Of a DNA stretch of 64,000 bases, positions 1-9,116 are shown piece by piece. Source of the stretch: Nitrosomonas sp. PY1 (GTDB lineage: Bacteria; Pseudomonadota; Gammaproteobacteria; Burkholderiales; Nitrosomonadaceae); contig NZ_BQXC01000001.1 in NCBI RefSeq assembly GCF_022836435.1, forward strand, positions 1,562,121-1,626,120. The letters run 5' to 3'. The notes beneath the pieces are model-generated. The model was not told where the DNA came from. It worked only from the letters and a program-made list of their open reading frames with translations, and made no database searches. The translations under genes and the position numbers were made by a program. Numbering within the stretch: position 1 is the first letter of the stretch; every line of letters starts with the position of its first letter.

Positions 1-990
1 AGGCTGCACCCCTGTGGAGCAAACCAATTTTCCACCTGAGGCAGGTTCGGTGCATGCCATGCTGCGCAAGCGAATTACCGATTGCCATGCTGTCATTCAT
101 GTGGCGGGCGAAGTCTATGGCCATGAACCGCAGCAGCGATCAGCGGGTGAGCCTCGGCGCAGTTACACGCAAATGGAATATGACATTGCGCAGGAATTGG
201 CCAAACCCGTCTATGTTTTCATCTGCAACGAAGGATTTCCTTACGATGCTCCCTCCCTTGAGGGTGAAGCGCAAAAGACTCTTCAACGGTTACACCGCGA
301 AAAGCTCCGCGGGCTTGATGCACTTTATGAAACGGTTACCTCACGTGAACAGTTGGAGAAACGTATTTATGCTTTGCCAATACGTACCGAGCAACTCATC
401 AAAGTGTTAGAAGCAACGCAACAAGAGCGAGATGAAGCAAAATCACGCATCCAGCAAACTGCGGATTATAAAATTCTAAAAGAAAAGCTGGAAATGGCTA
501 AAAGGAATGCCGCAAAGCTTCCAGGAGATCCGGATTTTATTCAGGAACTTCGGCAAGCTGAAAAGAATCTAGAAAATTTTACGCAAGGCATCATTAAACT
601 CGCTGAAGAAATCAACACAATGCCGATCAATAGCGATCGAGGCAAAAAAGCTAGAACATACTTTGAACAGAGAGACTATCAGGCCGCTCGCGACATTCTG
701 AATGAAAAGGAAATGGATGTTGAAATGCAGGCACTTTTAAGAAAAAAGGAGCTTTTAAAACAACAAGAGGAAGAAAACCAAGCACAATTGGATGATTTGG
801 CTGCCGATTACCTTCTAAAAGCCAAACTTACTGCGTTTGACTACCAATTGAATGAACAGCGCATACCTCAAACGCGCCAGTATTTTGAAAGGGCGTTAGC
901 GCTTGGCAGAACACCGGAGCGGTTGTTTGCTTATGCTCACTTTTTACAAGAGAATAATCAATTTTCAGATTCAGAAGCGCTTTACCAGGA

Positions 991-2269
991 AGCTTTAAAC
1001 GCATACCGTGCACTGGCCAAATCCAATCCAGCGGTGTATCTGCCGGATGTAGCAACGACGCTCAATAATCTGGGCGCATTGGTAGCAGACGACAGTAGCA
1101 GGCGCAATGAAGCCGAGAAACACCACCACGAAGCTTTAAATATTCGCCGCGAACTGGCCAAGGCCAATCCGGCGGTGTATCTGCCGGATGTGGCGATGAC
1201 GCTCAATAATCTGGGATTATTAGTAGCAGATGACAGTAGCAGGCGCGATGAAGCCGAAAAGCTCTACCAAGAAGCTTTAAACACATACCATGCACTGGCC
1301 AAATCCAATCCGGCGGTGTATCTGCCTAATGTAGCGAATACGCTCAATAATCTGGGATTATTAGTAGCAGATGACAGTAGCAGGCGCGATGAAGCCGAAA
1401 AGCTCTACCACGAAGCTTTAAACACATACCGTGCACTAGCCAAATCCAATCCGGCGGTGTATCTGCCGGATGTAGCAACGACGCTCAATAATCTGGGTAT
1501 TCTGGTAGCAGATGACAGTAGCAGGCGCGATGAAGCCGAAAAGCTCTACCAAGAAGCTTTAAACATCTGCCGCGAGCTAGCAAAAACCAATCCAGCGGTG
1601 TATCTGCCGGATGTGGCGATGACGCTCAATAATCTGGGTATTCTGGTTCAAGCTGACAGTAGCAGATACGATGAAGCCGAAAAGCTCTACCAAGAAGCTT
1701 TAAACATCCGCCGCGAGCTAGCAAAAACCAATCCAGCGGTGTATCTGCCGGATGTGGCGATGACGCTCAATAATCTGGGTAATCTGGTTCAAGCTGACAG
1801 TAGCAGGCGCGATGAAGTCGAAAAGCTCTACCAAGAAGCTTTAAACATCTGCCGCGAGCTAGCAAAAACCAATCCAGCGGTGTATCTGCCGTATGTAGCA
1901 ACGACGCTCAATAATCTGGGTGTTCTGGTTAAAGCTGACAGTAGCAGGCGCGATGAAGCCGAAAAGCTCTACCACGAAGCTTTAAACATCCGCCGCGAGC
2001 TAGCAAAAACCAATCCGGCGGTGTATCTGCCGTATGTAGCAACGACGCTCAATAATCTGGGTAATCTGGTAGCAGATGACAGTAGCAGGCGCGATGAAGC
2101 CGAAAAGCTCTACCACGAAGCTTTAAACATCCGCCGCGAGCTAGCAAAAACCAATCCGGCGGTGTATCTGCCGAATGTGGCGATGACGCTCTATAATCTA
2201 GGAATATTGGTAGCAGATGACAGTAGCAGGTACACTGAAGCGGAGAAACTTTATCAGGAAACTTTAAAC
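991..2269 (+). repeat. Tandem 141-bp repeats encoding 47-residue TPR units
   Basis: About nine to ten direct repeats spaced exactly 141 bp, for example agctttaaa at 991 and again at 1132. They are very similar at DNA level, including silent positions, which indicates recent duplication or gene conversion rather than old repeat divergence. Variants alternate between ALAKSNP and ELAKTNP units and between LVADDSS and LVQADSS loops. The array resumes beyond the IS at 3384. Confidence 0.9.
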
Positions 2270-3383
2270 CGTGCTTATCCGGTTGTCTCCCAAGCCCACT
2301 ACCGGTAGTATGTTGAGCATCTGCGCCAACCTGAGGTGGTCATGGTTATCGACGTGCTTGAGCGAGACGATTTGCCGTTCCCTCGCTCGCTTCCTGATTT
2401 TCAGCGACTGTTCCCGAACGAAGCGGCCTGCGCGGCCTATCTTGAGCGCGCCCGATGGAGCGACGGATTCGTTTGTGACTACTGCGGCACACTCGGAGAG
2501 CCTTATCGCTTCGCCAATCGCCCCAGCGTTTGTCGGTGCCGTCACTGCAACCGAGACACGAGCCTCACTGCGGGCACCGTCATGGAACGCACCCACACAC
2601 CTCTCTCCGTATGGTTCTGGGCAGCCTACTTGGTTGCCAGCCAAACACCCGGTATGTCTGCTGCCCAATTCCAGCGGCAACTCGGGCTGTCGCGTTATGA
2701 GACTGCTTTCCAGATTCTCCACAAACTGCGGGTCGGCATGGTGCGTCCCGACCAAGATCGGATTGGTGGCAACCCCTTCGATGCCGTCGAGGCCGATGAA
2801 ACCTACGTCGGAGGACGTACTCGCGGCAAGGGTCGAGGCGTTCACGACATGGTTCTCGTCGCCGGTGCGGTCGAGGTTAAACAGCGCAAGCACGGTGGCA
2901 GCCTCAATAAGCGGAGGACTGGGCGTTACGCCGGACGTGTTCGGCTCGCTGTGGTGCCAGACCGCAGTGCCAAATCGTTGGGCGGTTTCATTGAGCGCGT
3001 CGTTACGCCAGGCGCCACCATCATTACCGATGACTGGAGCGGCTACGCGGCGCTTGAAAAGCGAGGGTATCTTCATACCGCCGTTGCGGAACGTGGCGAC
3101 ATGCAAGTTGCCGAAACTTTTCTGCCCATCATTCACCTCGTGTTCTCCAATCTCAAAACATGGTTACGTGGCATTCACCACGGCGTCAGCCCGCAACACC
3201 TGCAAGCCTATCTCAACGAATTCACGTTTCGATTCAACCGCCGTTTCTACCCTTTCAACGCATTCCGTTCCCTGCTTGGCATTGCTGGTGATGTCACTGC
3301 GCCGACGTATGCTGAACTTTATACAAAAAAATCACGGCCCACTACTACATCTAGCTACCTTGGGAGTTAACCGGATAAGCACG
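2270..3383 (+). mobile_element. IS1595-family insertion sequence, copy 1 (1,114 bp)
   Basis: The ends are inverted repeats beginning CGTGCTTATCCGGTT and continuing with mismatches into CTCCCAAG. The element is flanked by a perfect 8-bp target duplication CTTTAAAC at 2262-2269 and 3384-3391; 8 bp is the usual length for IS1595. A second copy of the same length lies inverted at 59340-60453, and its translations are identical in three frames. Insertion is inside a TPR repeat of the host gene. Confidence 0.95.
2342..3370 (+). CDS. IS1595-family transposase with zinc ribbon
   Basis: About 342 residues. It has an N-terminal zinc ribbon (CDYC ... CRHC), a helix-turn-helix-like segment, then a DDE-type ISXO2-like catalytic domain with VEADETYVGG and ITDDWSGY as the two aspartate motifs and FRFNRRFYPF near the end. 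The ATG at 2342 is preferred over the in-frame GTG at 2336 because GAGG at 2333-2336 sits at ribosome-binding distance. A longer overlapping frame and a 290-residue antisense frame over the same DNA are coding shadows. The frame is intact, so the element may be active. Confidence 0.9.
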   Translation: MVIDVLERDDLPFPRSLPDFQRLFPNEAACAAYLERARWSDGFVCDYCGTLGEPYRFANRPSVCRCRHCNRDTSLTAGTVMERTHTPLSVWFWAAYLVASQTPGMSAAQFQRQLGLSRYETAFQILHKLRVGMVRPDQDRIGGNPFDAVEADETYVGGRTRGKGRGVHDMVLVAGAVEVKQRKHGGSLNKRRTGRYAGRVRLAVVPDRSAKSLGGFIERVVTPGATIITDDWSGYAALEKRGYLHTAVAERGDMQVAETFLPIIHLVFSNLKTWLRGIHHGVSPQHLQAYLNEFTFRFNRRFYPFNAFRSLLGIAGDVTAPTYAELYTKKSRPTTTSSYLGS

Positions 3384-3685
3384 CTTTAAACATACGTCGT
3401 GAACTGGCCAAAACCAATCCAGCGGTGTATCTGCCTAATGTAGCGAATACATTAGGCGCACTTGGTTATGCGCACCTACACTGGCAGCAACCCAAGCAAG
3501 CAGAAATTTATTTGAAGGAAGCGATAGAACTGTTGATGCCGCTTGCCCAACACGCCCCGCAGCTTTTCAATTGGAAGTTGGATTTTGCTAAGCAACTATT
3601 ACAACAAGCTTTGAATACACCCGATACGAAATAAAATCGACTTAAATTCCTCAACCCAATTTTTAAGAACCCGCACAAAAAACCG

Positions 3686-4606
3686 TCAGACCGTTCCACC
3701 ATTCTCGAGCCATTGACGGCAATCTGCGGTCAATGTGCGCTTACAAGCAGCGTCATAGAGCGCCAGTTCTTCATCGGAGAGTGTATCGCGCCAACGGTTG
3801 TTGGTTCCCTTGTGCATAAAAGTTTTCGCGCCTCCTTTCCAGAACCGCCCTCCCCCCGGTGCATACAGTTCTCCTTGGCGTTTCATTTCCGAAAAGGAAA
3901 TCGCTTTGATGATGCCATCCCAGGCTTGCTCCGGTACGTCAATTTCTAAAAATGCGGCGATGCGGCGAACTTCGCGTTCGGTATCCGCGAGCATATCGGC
4001 ATAGTGAAACAACTGAATGTTAGGCAGGTGGCGAAAATTCCACCAAGATTGAACATTCGCAAGATGTGACCAATATGGCCAACCGTCGGTTTCCCACACG
4101 AACGAACCACGGGTCATCCAATTCCGCCAGAAGGCATGAATATCGCCCGATGGCTGCGGAAGTTCGTCTCCCACTCGCCCAGGCAACGCATTCAGCAGCA
4201 TAAACATTTCGTCATTCATACCGGTGTAGTGATTCCACAACGACATGAAAACATCGCGGGCATCACGGGCAACATAGAGGTATTTGATCTTTTCATTATA
4301 GGGCAGGCCATCGAGCGGCAAATGCGTCTTGATAAAGCGGCGGTGTTGCTGCGACTTCAAATTATTCAGAACCACTTCGAGCGGAACAATCCGCATATCC
4401 AGCCACGGAGACATTTGCGCGGGTGGAGCCGGAAAATTCCCATCCGGAAACAGTAAATGCGCAACGATTGCTTGCGCCCAGGTTGTCCCTGCCTTGTACG
4501 ATGTCGTAATGACGATATCATCTTCGCGCGATTCGAAATAATCCCAACGCGTACTGTCGAAGTGATGGTTCTGATAGATGTGTATGTACTGCGGCAAGTC
4601 TTGCAT
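3686..4606 (-). CDS. Sulfotransferase family protein
   Basis: 306 residues, cytosolic, no signal peptide. The N-terminal TSYKAGTTWAQ matches the PAPS 5'-phosphosulfate loop of Sulfotransfer_1 proteins (usual form SYPKSGTTW), and YLYVARDARDVFMSLWNHY matches the 3'-phosphate binding and dimer region. The C-terminal FWKGGAKTFMHKGTNNRW resembles the RKGxxGDWKN motif of cytosolic sulfotransferases, but with the GxxGxW pattern changed. Predicted role: transfer of sulfate from PAPS to an unknown acceptor. It converges with the TPR gene and is not in an operon. Confidence 0.85.
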   Translation of the reverse strand: MQDLPQYIHIYQNHHFDSTRWDYFESREDDIVITTSYKAGTTWAQAIVAHLLFPDGNFPAPPAQMSPWLDMRIVPLEVVLNNLKSQQHRRFIKTHLPLDGLPYNEKIKYLYVARDARDVFMSLWNHYTGMNDEMFMLLNALPGRVGDELPQPSGDIHAFWRNWMTRGSFVWETDGWPYWSHLANVQSWWNFRHLPNIQLFHYADMLADTEREVRRIAAFLEIDVPEQAWDGIIKAISFSEMKRQGELYAPGGGRFWKGGAKTFMHKGTNNRWRDTLSDEELALYDAACKRTLTADCRQWLENGGTV

Positions 4607-4795
4607 CTAAGCGCCTCGTAATTAAATATTGCCAGTATTTAAAATATAGAGATGTACCCGGTTTGGCAAGCAATTTCAGTATGCGGCTAAAGCAGAAAAT
4701 ACAACTCCGCATTTATTTCAGTTGCTTAGATGTAATACTCTTCATGATTTATGGATGATTGGTGTGGACTGGCTTGGCCCTCCTCTCCTGGAAAG

Positions 4796-6184
4796 CTATA
4801 TGCGCCTCCACGTGGTGCCTTGTGCGCTATCCTCCAAGACAATCCCTTTGGCAAGCAGTTGCTTACGAACGTTATCCGCATCGGAATAACGGCTCTCTGC
4901 GCGTGCAGAAACACGCTCACGGATTAATTGTGCAATCTCATCTTCGGTTAATACATTTGAGTCATTGCCAGATGGTCTACTTTGCAGGTAATCTTGCGGG
5001 TGCTGCTGTAACAATCCTAACAAGCCACCTAGCGATTTTAATAAAGCTGCCAGTTCCTTCGTGCCACTTTTATTGATTTCACTGGTCAATTCAAACAATA
5101 CCGCTATCGCTTCCGGTGTATTGAAATCATCTTCCATCGCAGCTCTGAATCTTTCAGCATAAGTATTATTCCAGTCGACCGCCGATGAATGGTTATTAGT
5201 AAAATCAACTTCTTTGAGTGCTGTATACAAACGATCCAAAGCCAGCTTGGTGTCTTTTAAGTGCTGATCGGAATAATTCAACGGACTGCGGTAATGCGCG
5301 CGCAATATAAAAAAACGCACGACTTCTGGTTGATAGTAATTAAGAATTTCCCGAACGGTAAAGAAATTCCCCAACGACTTTGACATTTTTTCATTGTCAA
5401 CACGTACAAAACCGTTATGCATCCAGTAATTTACAAAGGGATGATCATGTGCTCCTTCGCTCTGCGCGATTTCATTCTCATGATGCGGAAATTGCAAATC
5501 TTGACCGCCTCCATGAATATCGAACTGAGCACCCAACAGTTGACCGCTCATCGCCGAGCATTCAATATGCCACCCCGGCCTTCCTCTTCCCCACGGCGAA
5601 TCCCAAAAAGGTTCGTCAGGTTTGGCTGATTTCCATAGAACAAAATCCAACGGATCTTTTTTATTGGAGTCGATTCCAACCCGCTCTCCTGCACGTAAAT
5701 CCTCCAGTGATTTTCCGGACAATTTACCGTAATTGGGGAAATCATGGACTGAATAATATACGTCGCCATTGGATGCGTGATAAGCCAAATTTTTCTCGAC
5801 CAAGGTGCTGATCATACGAATCATAGATTCAATATAAGCAGTCGCACGGGGTTCATGTGTAGGTTGCAACACACCTAACGCGGCTGCATCCTGGTTCATG
5901 GCTTGGATATAGCGATCCGTCAAGGCTTCGATTGATTCCTGGTTTTCTTGCGCACGCTTAATAATCTTGTCGTCCACATCCGTGATATTACGAACATAGT
6001 TCACCTCAAATCCGCTGATTTTTAGCCAGCGAATGACCATATCGAATACGACTAGAACCCTCGCATGCCCCAGATGACAATAGTCGTATACGGTCATACC
6101 GCAAACATAAATTTTTACTTTTCCCGGTACCAATGGAACAAATTCCTGTTTTTCTCGAGCAATTGAGTTGAAAATTTTGAGCAT
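4796..6184 (-). CDS. cysS: Cysteinyl-tRNA synthetase
   Basis: 462 residues, the normal size for bacterial CysRS. It charges tRNA-Cys in the cytosol. The class I signatures are clear: [14 protein letters not shown] (zinc cysteine and HIGH motif), WHIECSAMS (zinc ligands), HHENEIAQ and KMSKSLGN (KMSKS). The C-terminal helical anticodon-binding part ends in GTTWRRI, typical of the family. It is divergent from the cyclophilin pair, with about 180 bp between them that must hold both promoters. Confidence 0.97.
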   Translation of the reverse strand: MLKIFNSIAREKQEFVPLVPGKVKIYVCGMTVYDYCHLGHARVLVVFDMVIRWLKISGFEVNYVRNITDVDDKIIKRAQENQESIEALTDRYIQAMNQDAAALGVLQPTHEPRATAYIESMIRMISTLVEKNLAYHASNGDVYYSVHDFPNYGKLSGKSLEDLRAGERVGIDSNKKDPLDFVLWKSAKPDEPFWDSPWGRGRPGWHIECSAMSGQLLGAQFDIHGGGQDLQFPHHENEIAQSEGAHDHPFVNYWMHNGFVRVDNEKMSKSLGNFFTVREILNYYQPEVVRFFILRAHYRSPLNYSDQHLKDTKLALDRLYTALKEVDFTNNHSSAVDWNNTYAERFRAAMEDDFNTPEAIAVLFELTSEINKSGTKELAALLKSLGGLLGLLQQHPQDYLQSRPSGNDSNVLTEDEIAQLIRERVSARAESRYSDADNVRKQLLAKGIVLEDSAQGTTWRRI

Positions 6185-6367
6185 AAAAAAATAAGCGGAT
6201 TAATTGTAGAATTGCATTACTTCTTGGTAAAATTCTAGACACTCAGTGCTAAATTAGCGAAACTCGCATAGCACGATAAGTATAGCATACCGCCGGAACT
6301 GAGGCTTTCATCACGTTTACAACCGATAATCTTAGGCCAATTCTTCTTCACTTAAACAGGAAAAAAT

Positions 6368-6964
6368 ATGTATAACCGCGTTAGTCTGTTTGTATTGCTT
6401 TTCTCTTTTCTGTTCTTATCATCAAATGGTCATGCAGAAAATACCACTGTAGAAATAAAAACCAACTTGGGAAATATCGTCATTGAACTTGATTCCGACA
6501 AAGCACCCAAAACAGTAGCGAATTTCTTACAATATGTAGACGATGGTTTTTACAAAAATACAATTTTTCATCGTGTTATTCCAAACTTCATGGTGCAAGG
6601 CGGCGGTTTTGATGCCGATCTGAATCAAAAACCTACACGCCCGCCAATACCGATCGAATCCGATACCGGTTTAAAAAATGACATCGGAACGATAGCTATG
6701 GCACGCACTGCTGATCCCAATTCAGCGACGGCACAATTTTTCATTAACGTTGCCAAAAATGATTTTTTGAATTTCAAAGCACCTAATGCCAGTGGTTATG
6801 GCTATGCGGTCTTTGGTAAAGTGACCAAGGGTATGGATGTGGTGAATAAAATCGCCTCGATACCGACAGGTCCTTCTGGTCCATTTTCAAGAGATGTTCC
6901 TAAAACCGGTATTATCATTCAGGATATCGCTCGTATCTCGAATCCAGAAAAAACTCATCAATAA
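6368..6964 (+). CDS. ppiA: Periplasmic peptidyl-prolyl cis-trans isomerase (cyclophilin)
   Basis: 198 residues with an N-terminal signal peptide (hydrophobic run after MYNRVSL, cleavage near HAEN). The cyclophilin core has the short bacterial pattern: FHRVIPNFMVQGGG (catalytic Arg, Phe and Met), MARTADPNSATAQFFIN and GYAVFGKV. It catalyses proline isomerisation of exported proteins in the periplasm. AGGAAAAAAT lies just before the ATG. It is followed after 34 bp by a cytosolic paralogue, so the two are probably co-transcribed. Confidence 0.93.
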   Translation: MYNRVSLFVLLFSFLFLSSNGHAENTTVEIKTNLGNIVIELDSDKAPKTVANFLQYVDDGFYKNTIFHRVIPNFMVQGGGFDADLNQKPTRPPIPIESDTGLKNDIGTIAMARTADPNSATAQFFINVAKNDFLNFKAPNASGYGYAVFGKVTKGMDVVNKIASIPTGPSGPFSRDVPKTGIIIQDIARISNPEKTHQ

Positions 6965-6998
6965 TTCAATAACAAACTGTATCAATTAAGGAAGCACT

Positions 6999-7490
6999 AT
7001 GGTCAAACTACATACTAACTTTGGCATTATCACTCTGGAATTAGATCAAGAAAAAGCCCCCATAACCGTGGAAAATTTCTTGCGTTATGTCAATAGCGGG
7101 TTTTACGATAATACGATATTTCACCGCGTCATCGACGACTTCATGATTCAAGGCGGTGGATTAGAATCCAATATGAAACAAAAAAACACGCAATCACCGA
7201 TTCAAAATGAAGCAGCGAATGGCCTAAAAAATGACGCTTACACTATCGCCATGGCAAGAACTACCGATGTTCATTCAGCTACCTCGCAATTTTTTATCAA
7301 TGTAACCAATAACGGTTTTTTAAACTACCAATCTGCAACACCGCAAGGCTTTGGCTATTGCGTTTTTGGCAAAGTTGTTGAAGGCCAGGATGTCGTCGAT
7401 AAAATCAAAAAAGTAAAGACGGGAGACGCTGCCGGACATCAGAACGTACCGGTTGAAGATGTCGTTATCGAAAAAGCAGAAGTCGTATAA
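6999..7490 (+). CDS. ppiB: Cytosolic peptidyl-prolyl cis-trans isomerase B
   Basis: 163 residues without signal peptide, the size of E. coli PpiB. Core motifs: [57 protein letters not shown] precedes the ATG. This and the upstream periplasmic cyclophilin form a two-gene unit that supplies proline isomerase to both compartments; the two proteins are clear paralogues. Confidence 0.95.
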   Translation: MVKLHTNFGIITLELDQEKAPITVENFLRYVNSGFYDNTIFHRVIDDFMIQGGGLESNMKQKNTQSPIQNEAANGLKNDAYTIAMARTTDVHSATSQFFINVTNNGFLNYQSATPQGFGYCVFGKVVEGQDVVDKIKKVKTGDAAGHQNVPVEDVVIEKAEVV

Positions 7491-7799
7491 CCACAGATGA
7501 ATCTTTCAGATGATTACCGCCATAGAGAAGAATCTGCAAGCGACGCACGAAAAATTGATGCAATAATAGGATGGAGCCATCTGCAAGCTCCAAACGCTGA
7601 TTAGTTAGTGTTGCCTTAAATCCTTTATTGCCGTCTTCTTTGCTAAAGGGAGAATCGACATGGATAAATTAGGGTTTTCCGATTGTTTTACTGGCAGCAC
7701 TATGGGCTGCCAAACACTACGCTGAGTTTCTTTCAGATCATTAATGCTCGCCGTGACATGATGTTTGAGATGATTGAAATCTCGTCACAAGAGCAATTA

Positions 7800-8035
7800 T
7801 TCTTACAGCATTATCTGGATTTCTAAGTTTGGGTGGATGTGCAGTCATGGACAGCAATACACCGAGCCGGTCGAAATATCGTAATCCTGATGAAACAAAT
7901 GAATTGCGACTCGCTTCCAATAGCGTCGGCGAAGGAGGCCCTGTTTTGCTCATCCATGGCATAACTGAATTCGCAGAAAATGATATTTTCCCCATACTGG
8001 GGAATTTTTTTATTTTTTCCGAGCTGTCTGTATGA
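7800..8035 (+). pseudogene. Decayed lipoprotein / alpha-beta hydrolase-like fragment
   Basis: One frame reads a lipoprotein-like signal (ILTALSGFLSLGGC, with a lipobox-like GGC) followed by about 45 residues ending in GGPVLLIHGITEF, which resembles the start of an alpha/beta hydrolase or lipase domain. No start codon is in frame before the hydrophobic stretch, and the frame runs into a terminator-like hairpin and stops. I see it as the 5' remnant of an exported hydrolase gene. The rest of 7491-7800 holds only short broken frames. Confidence 0.3.
7988..8018 (+). terminator. Rho-independent terminator between convergent genes
   Basis: TTCCCC at 7988-7993 pairs with GGGGAA at 7999-8004 around a 5-base loop, followed by a T-rich run on the + strand. 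The structure overlaps the 3' end of the minus-strand dehydrogenase gene, so it may also slow transcription from that side. Confidence 0.6.
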
Positions 8036-9029
8036 ATTGGTCAGAAACCTTATTGAGACAATGTTTGCCTTGCTCAAGGTCCGTAAGATTCGATAGTGTT
8101 GTCATTGCAATATTTTCTAAAGCGGTGATGGTAAAAAAAGCTTGATGTCCAGTGATCAGAACATTTGGAAATGTTAATAACCGCGCAAAAATATCATCCT
8201 CTAGAATTTTGTCTGAAACATCTTCAAAAAATAAGTCGCCTTCTTCTTCATACACATCAAGCCCCAAGTATCCAATTTTTCCGGACTTCAAATGCTTTAT
8301 TACCGCTACAGTATCAATAAGCGCACCTCTGCTCGTATTAATCAGCATAACGTTTGGTTTCATACACGCCAATCTCTTGTCATCAATTAAATGATAGGTT
8401 TCGGGTGTCAGCGGGCAGTGCAAACTAATAACATCGGATTGTTTCAGGAGACTCTCTAAATCGGCATATTTAACGCCGTATGTCGCACACCGCTCATTGG
8501 GGTAAGGATCATAAGCGAGCACCGTGCAACCAAAACCAGACATGATTTTACAAAAAACCGAGCCAATTTTCCCCGTGCCAATGACTCCAATTGTTTTGGC
8601 ATTCAGATTAAAACCCAGCAAACCTTCTAGTAGGAAATTATTCTCTCTTACCCGATTATATGCGCGATAAATTTTCCTATTTAAGCCCAGTATCAACGCA
8701 ACGGCATGTTCTGCCACACCATGTGGCGAATATTCCGGAACTCGAACCACCGTAATATTCAGTGAAGCAGCAATACCCAGGTCTACATTATTAAAGCCAG
8801 CGCAACGAAGCGCAATGATGGCTATTCCCAAATCCGATAATTTTCTAAGGCAACTCTCGTCGATCTCATCATTCACAAAAACACAAACTGCTTTGAATCC
8901 TTTTGCCAGCGGCGCTATCGCCGTATTCAGGTGCGCATCGAAATAAGTCAACTCATGATTAAATTCGCTATTGGCTTGATCCAAGTATTTTCGGTCATAA
9001 GACTTAGCTCCAAATACTGCAACCTTCAT
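8010..9029 (-). CDS. D-2-hydroxyacid dehydrogenase (D-lactate dehydrogenase type)
   Basis: 339 residues, cytosolic. It has an N-terminal flavodoxin-like domain, NAD-binding IGVIGTGKIGSVFCKIM (GxGxxG), the substrate-orienting Arg region INTSRGALIDT, and the catalytic His in TGHQAFFT. The overall pattern (LRCAGFNNVDL, YSPHGVAEHA) is that of LdhA-type fermentative D-lactate dehydrogenases, which reduce pyruvate to D-lactate with NADH. GGGAGG precedes the ATG. It stands alone between the decayed hydrolase fragment and the copper oxidase operon. Confidence 0.9.
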   Translation of the reverse strand: MKVAVFGAKSYDRKYLDQANSEFNHELTYFDAHLNTAIAPLAKGFKAVCVFVNDEIDESCLRKLSDLGIAIIALRCAGFNNVDLGIAASLNITVVRVPEYSPHGVAEHAVALILGLNRKIYRAYNRVRENNFLLEGLLGFNLNAKTIGVIGTGKIGSVFCKIMSGFGCTVLAYDPYPNERCATYGVKYADLESLLKQSDVISLHCPLTPETYHLIDDKRLACMKPNVMLINTSRGALIDTVAVIKHLKSGKIGYLGLDVYEEEGDLFFEDVSDKILEDDIFARLLTFPNVLITGHQAFFTITALENIAMTTLSNLTDLEQGKHCLNKVSDQFIQTARKK

Positions 9030-9116
9030 TGATGTAATACCTCCCTATCATCTTGCCTTAAAGCCGCAAGGTCATTTTTTAAGTATGCTTGTCTTCGAGA
9101 AGAATGATCTCAACTA

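Larger units (their letters stand above)
2..3634 (+). pseudogene. DUF4062-like / coiled-coil / TPR repeat protein gene, split by an IS
   Basis: The frame is already open at the first bases of the window, so the 5' end lies outside; the GTG at 14 is not a convincing start. The visible N-terminus (MEYDIAQEL, KPVYVFIC) resembles the TIR-like DUF4062 fold. A charged coiled coil of about 150 residues follows, then kinesin-light-chain-type TPRs with a 47-residue period (LYQEALN, NPAVYLP, LNNLG). At 2270 a 1,114-bp IS1595-family element enters and the frame stops at 2308 after an IS-encoded tail. Removing the IS plus one 8-bp duplicate joins codon ...TLN at 2269 to IRRELAK at 3392 and the frame runs to 3634, giving a C-terminus rich in TPR-like helices. 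So the gene was intact until recently. DUF4062 plus repeat proteins are often signalling or conflict proteins, but no function can be assigned here. Confidence 0.8.

Noticed and set aside
991..2269. Regular repeats as a CRISPR array
   Set aside because: Period 141 bp without unique spacers, and in frame with a TPR protein.
2264..3136. Antisense 290-residue open frame, and a 372-residue sense frame, over the IS1595 transposase
   Set aside because: Both recur unchanged in the second IS copy, but the zinc-ribbon/DDE protein explains the DNA. The others have no domain and follow from high GC.
7499..7606. 35-codon frame after ppiB
   Set aside because: No similarity, no clear ribosome-binding site; length is within chance.
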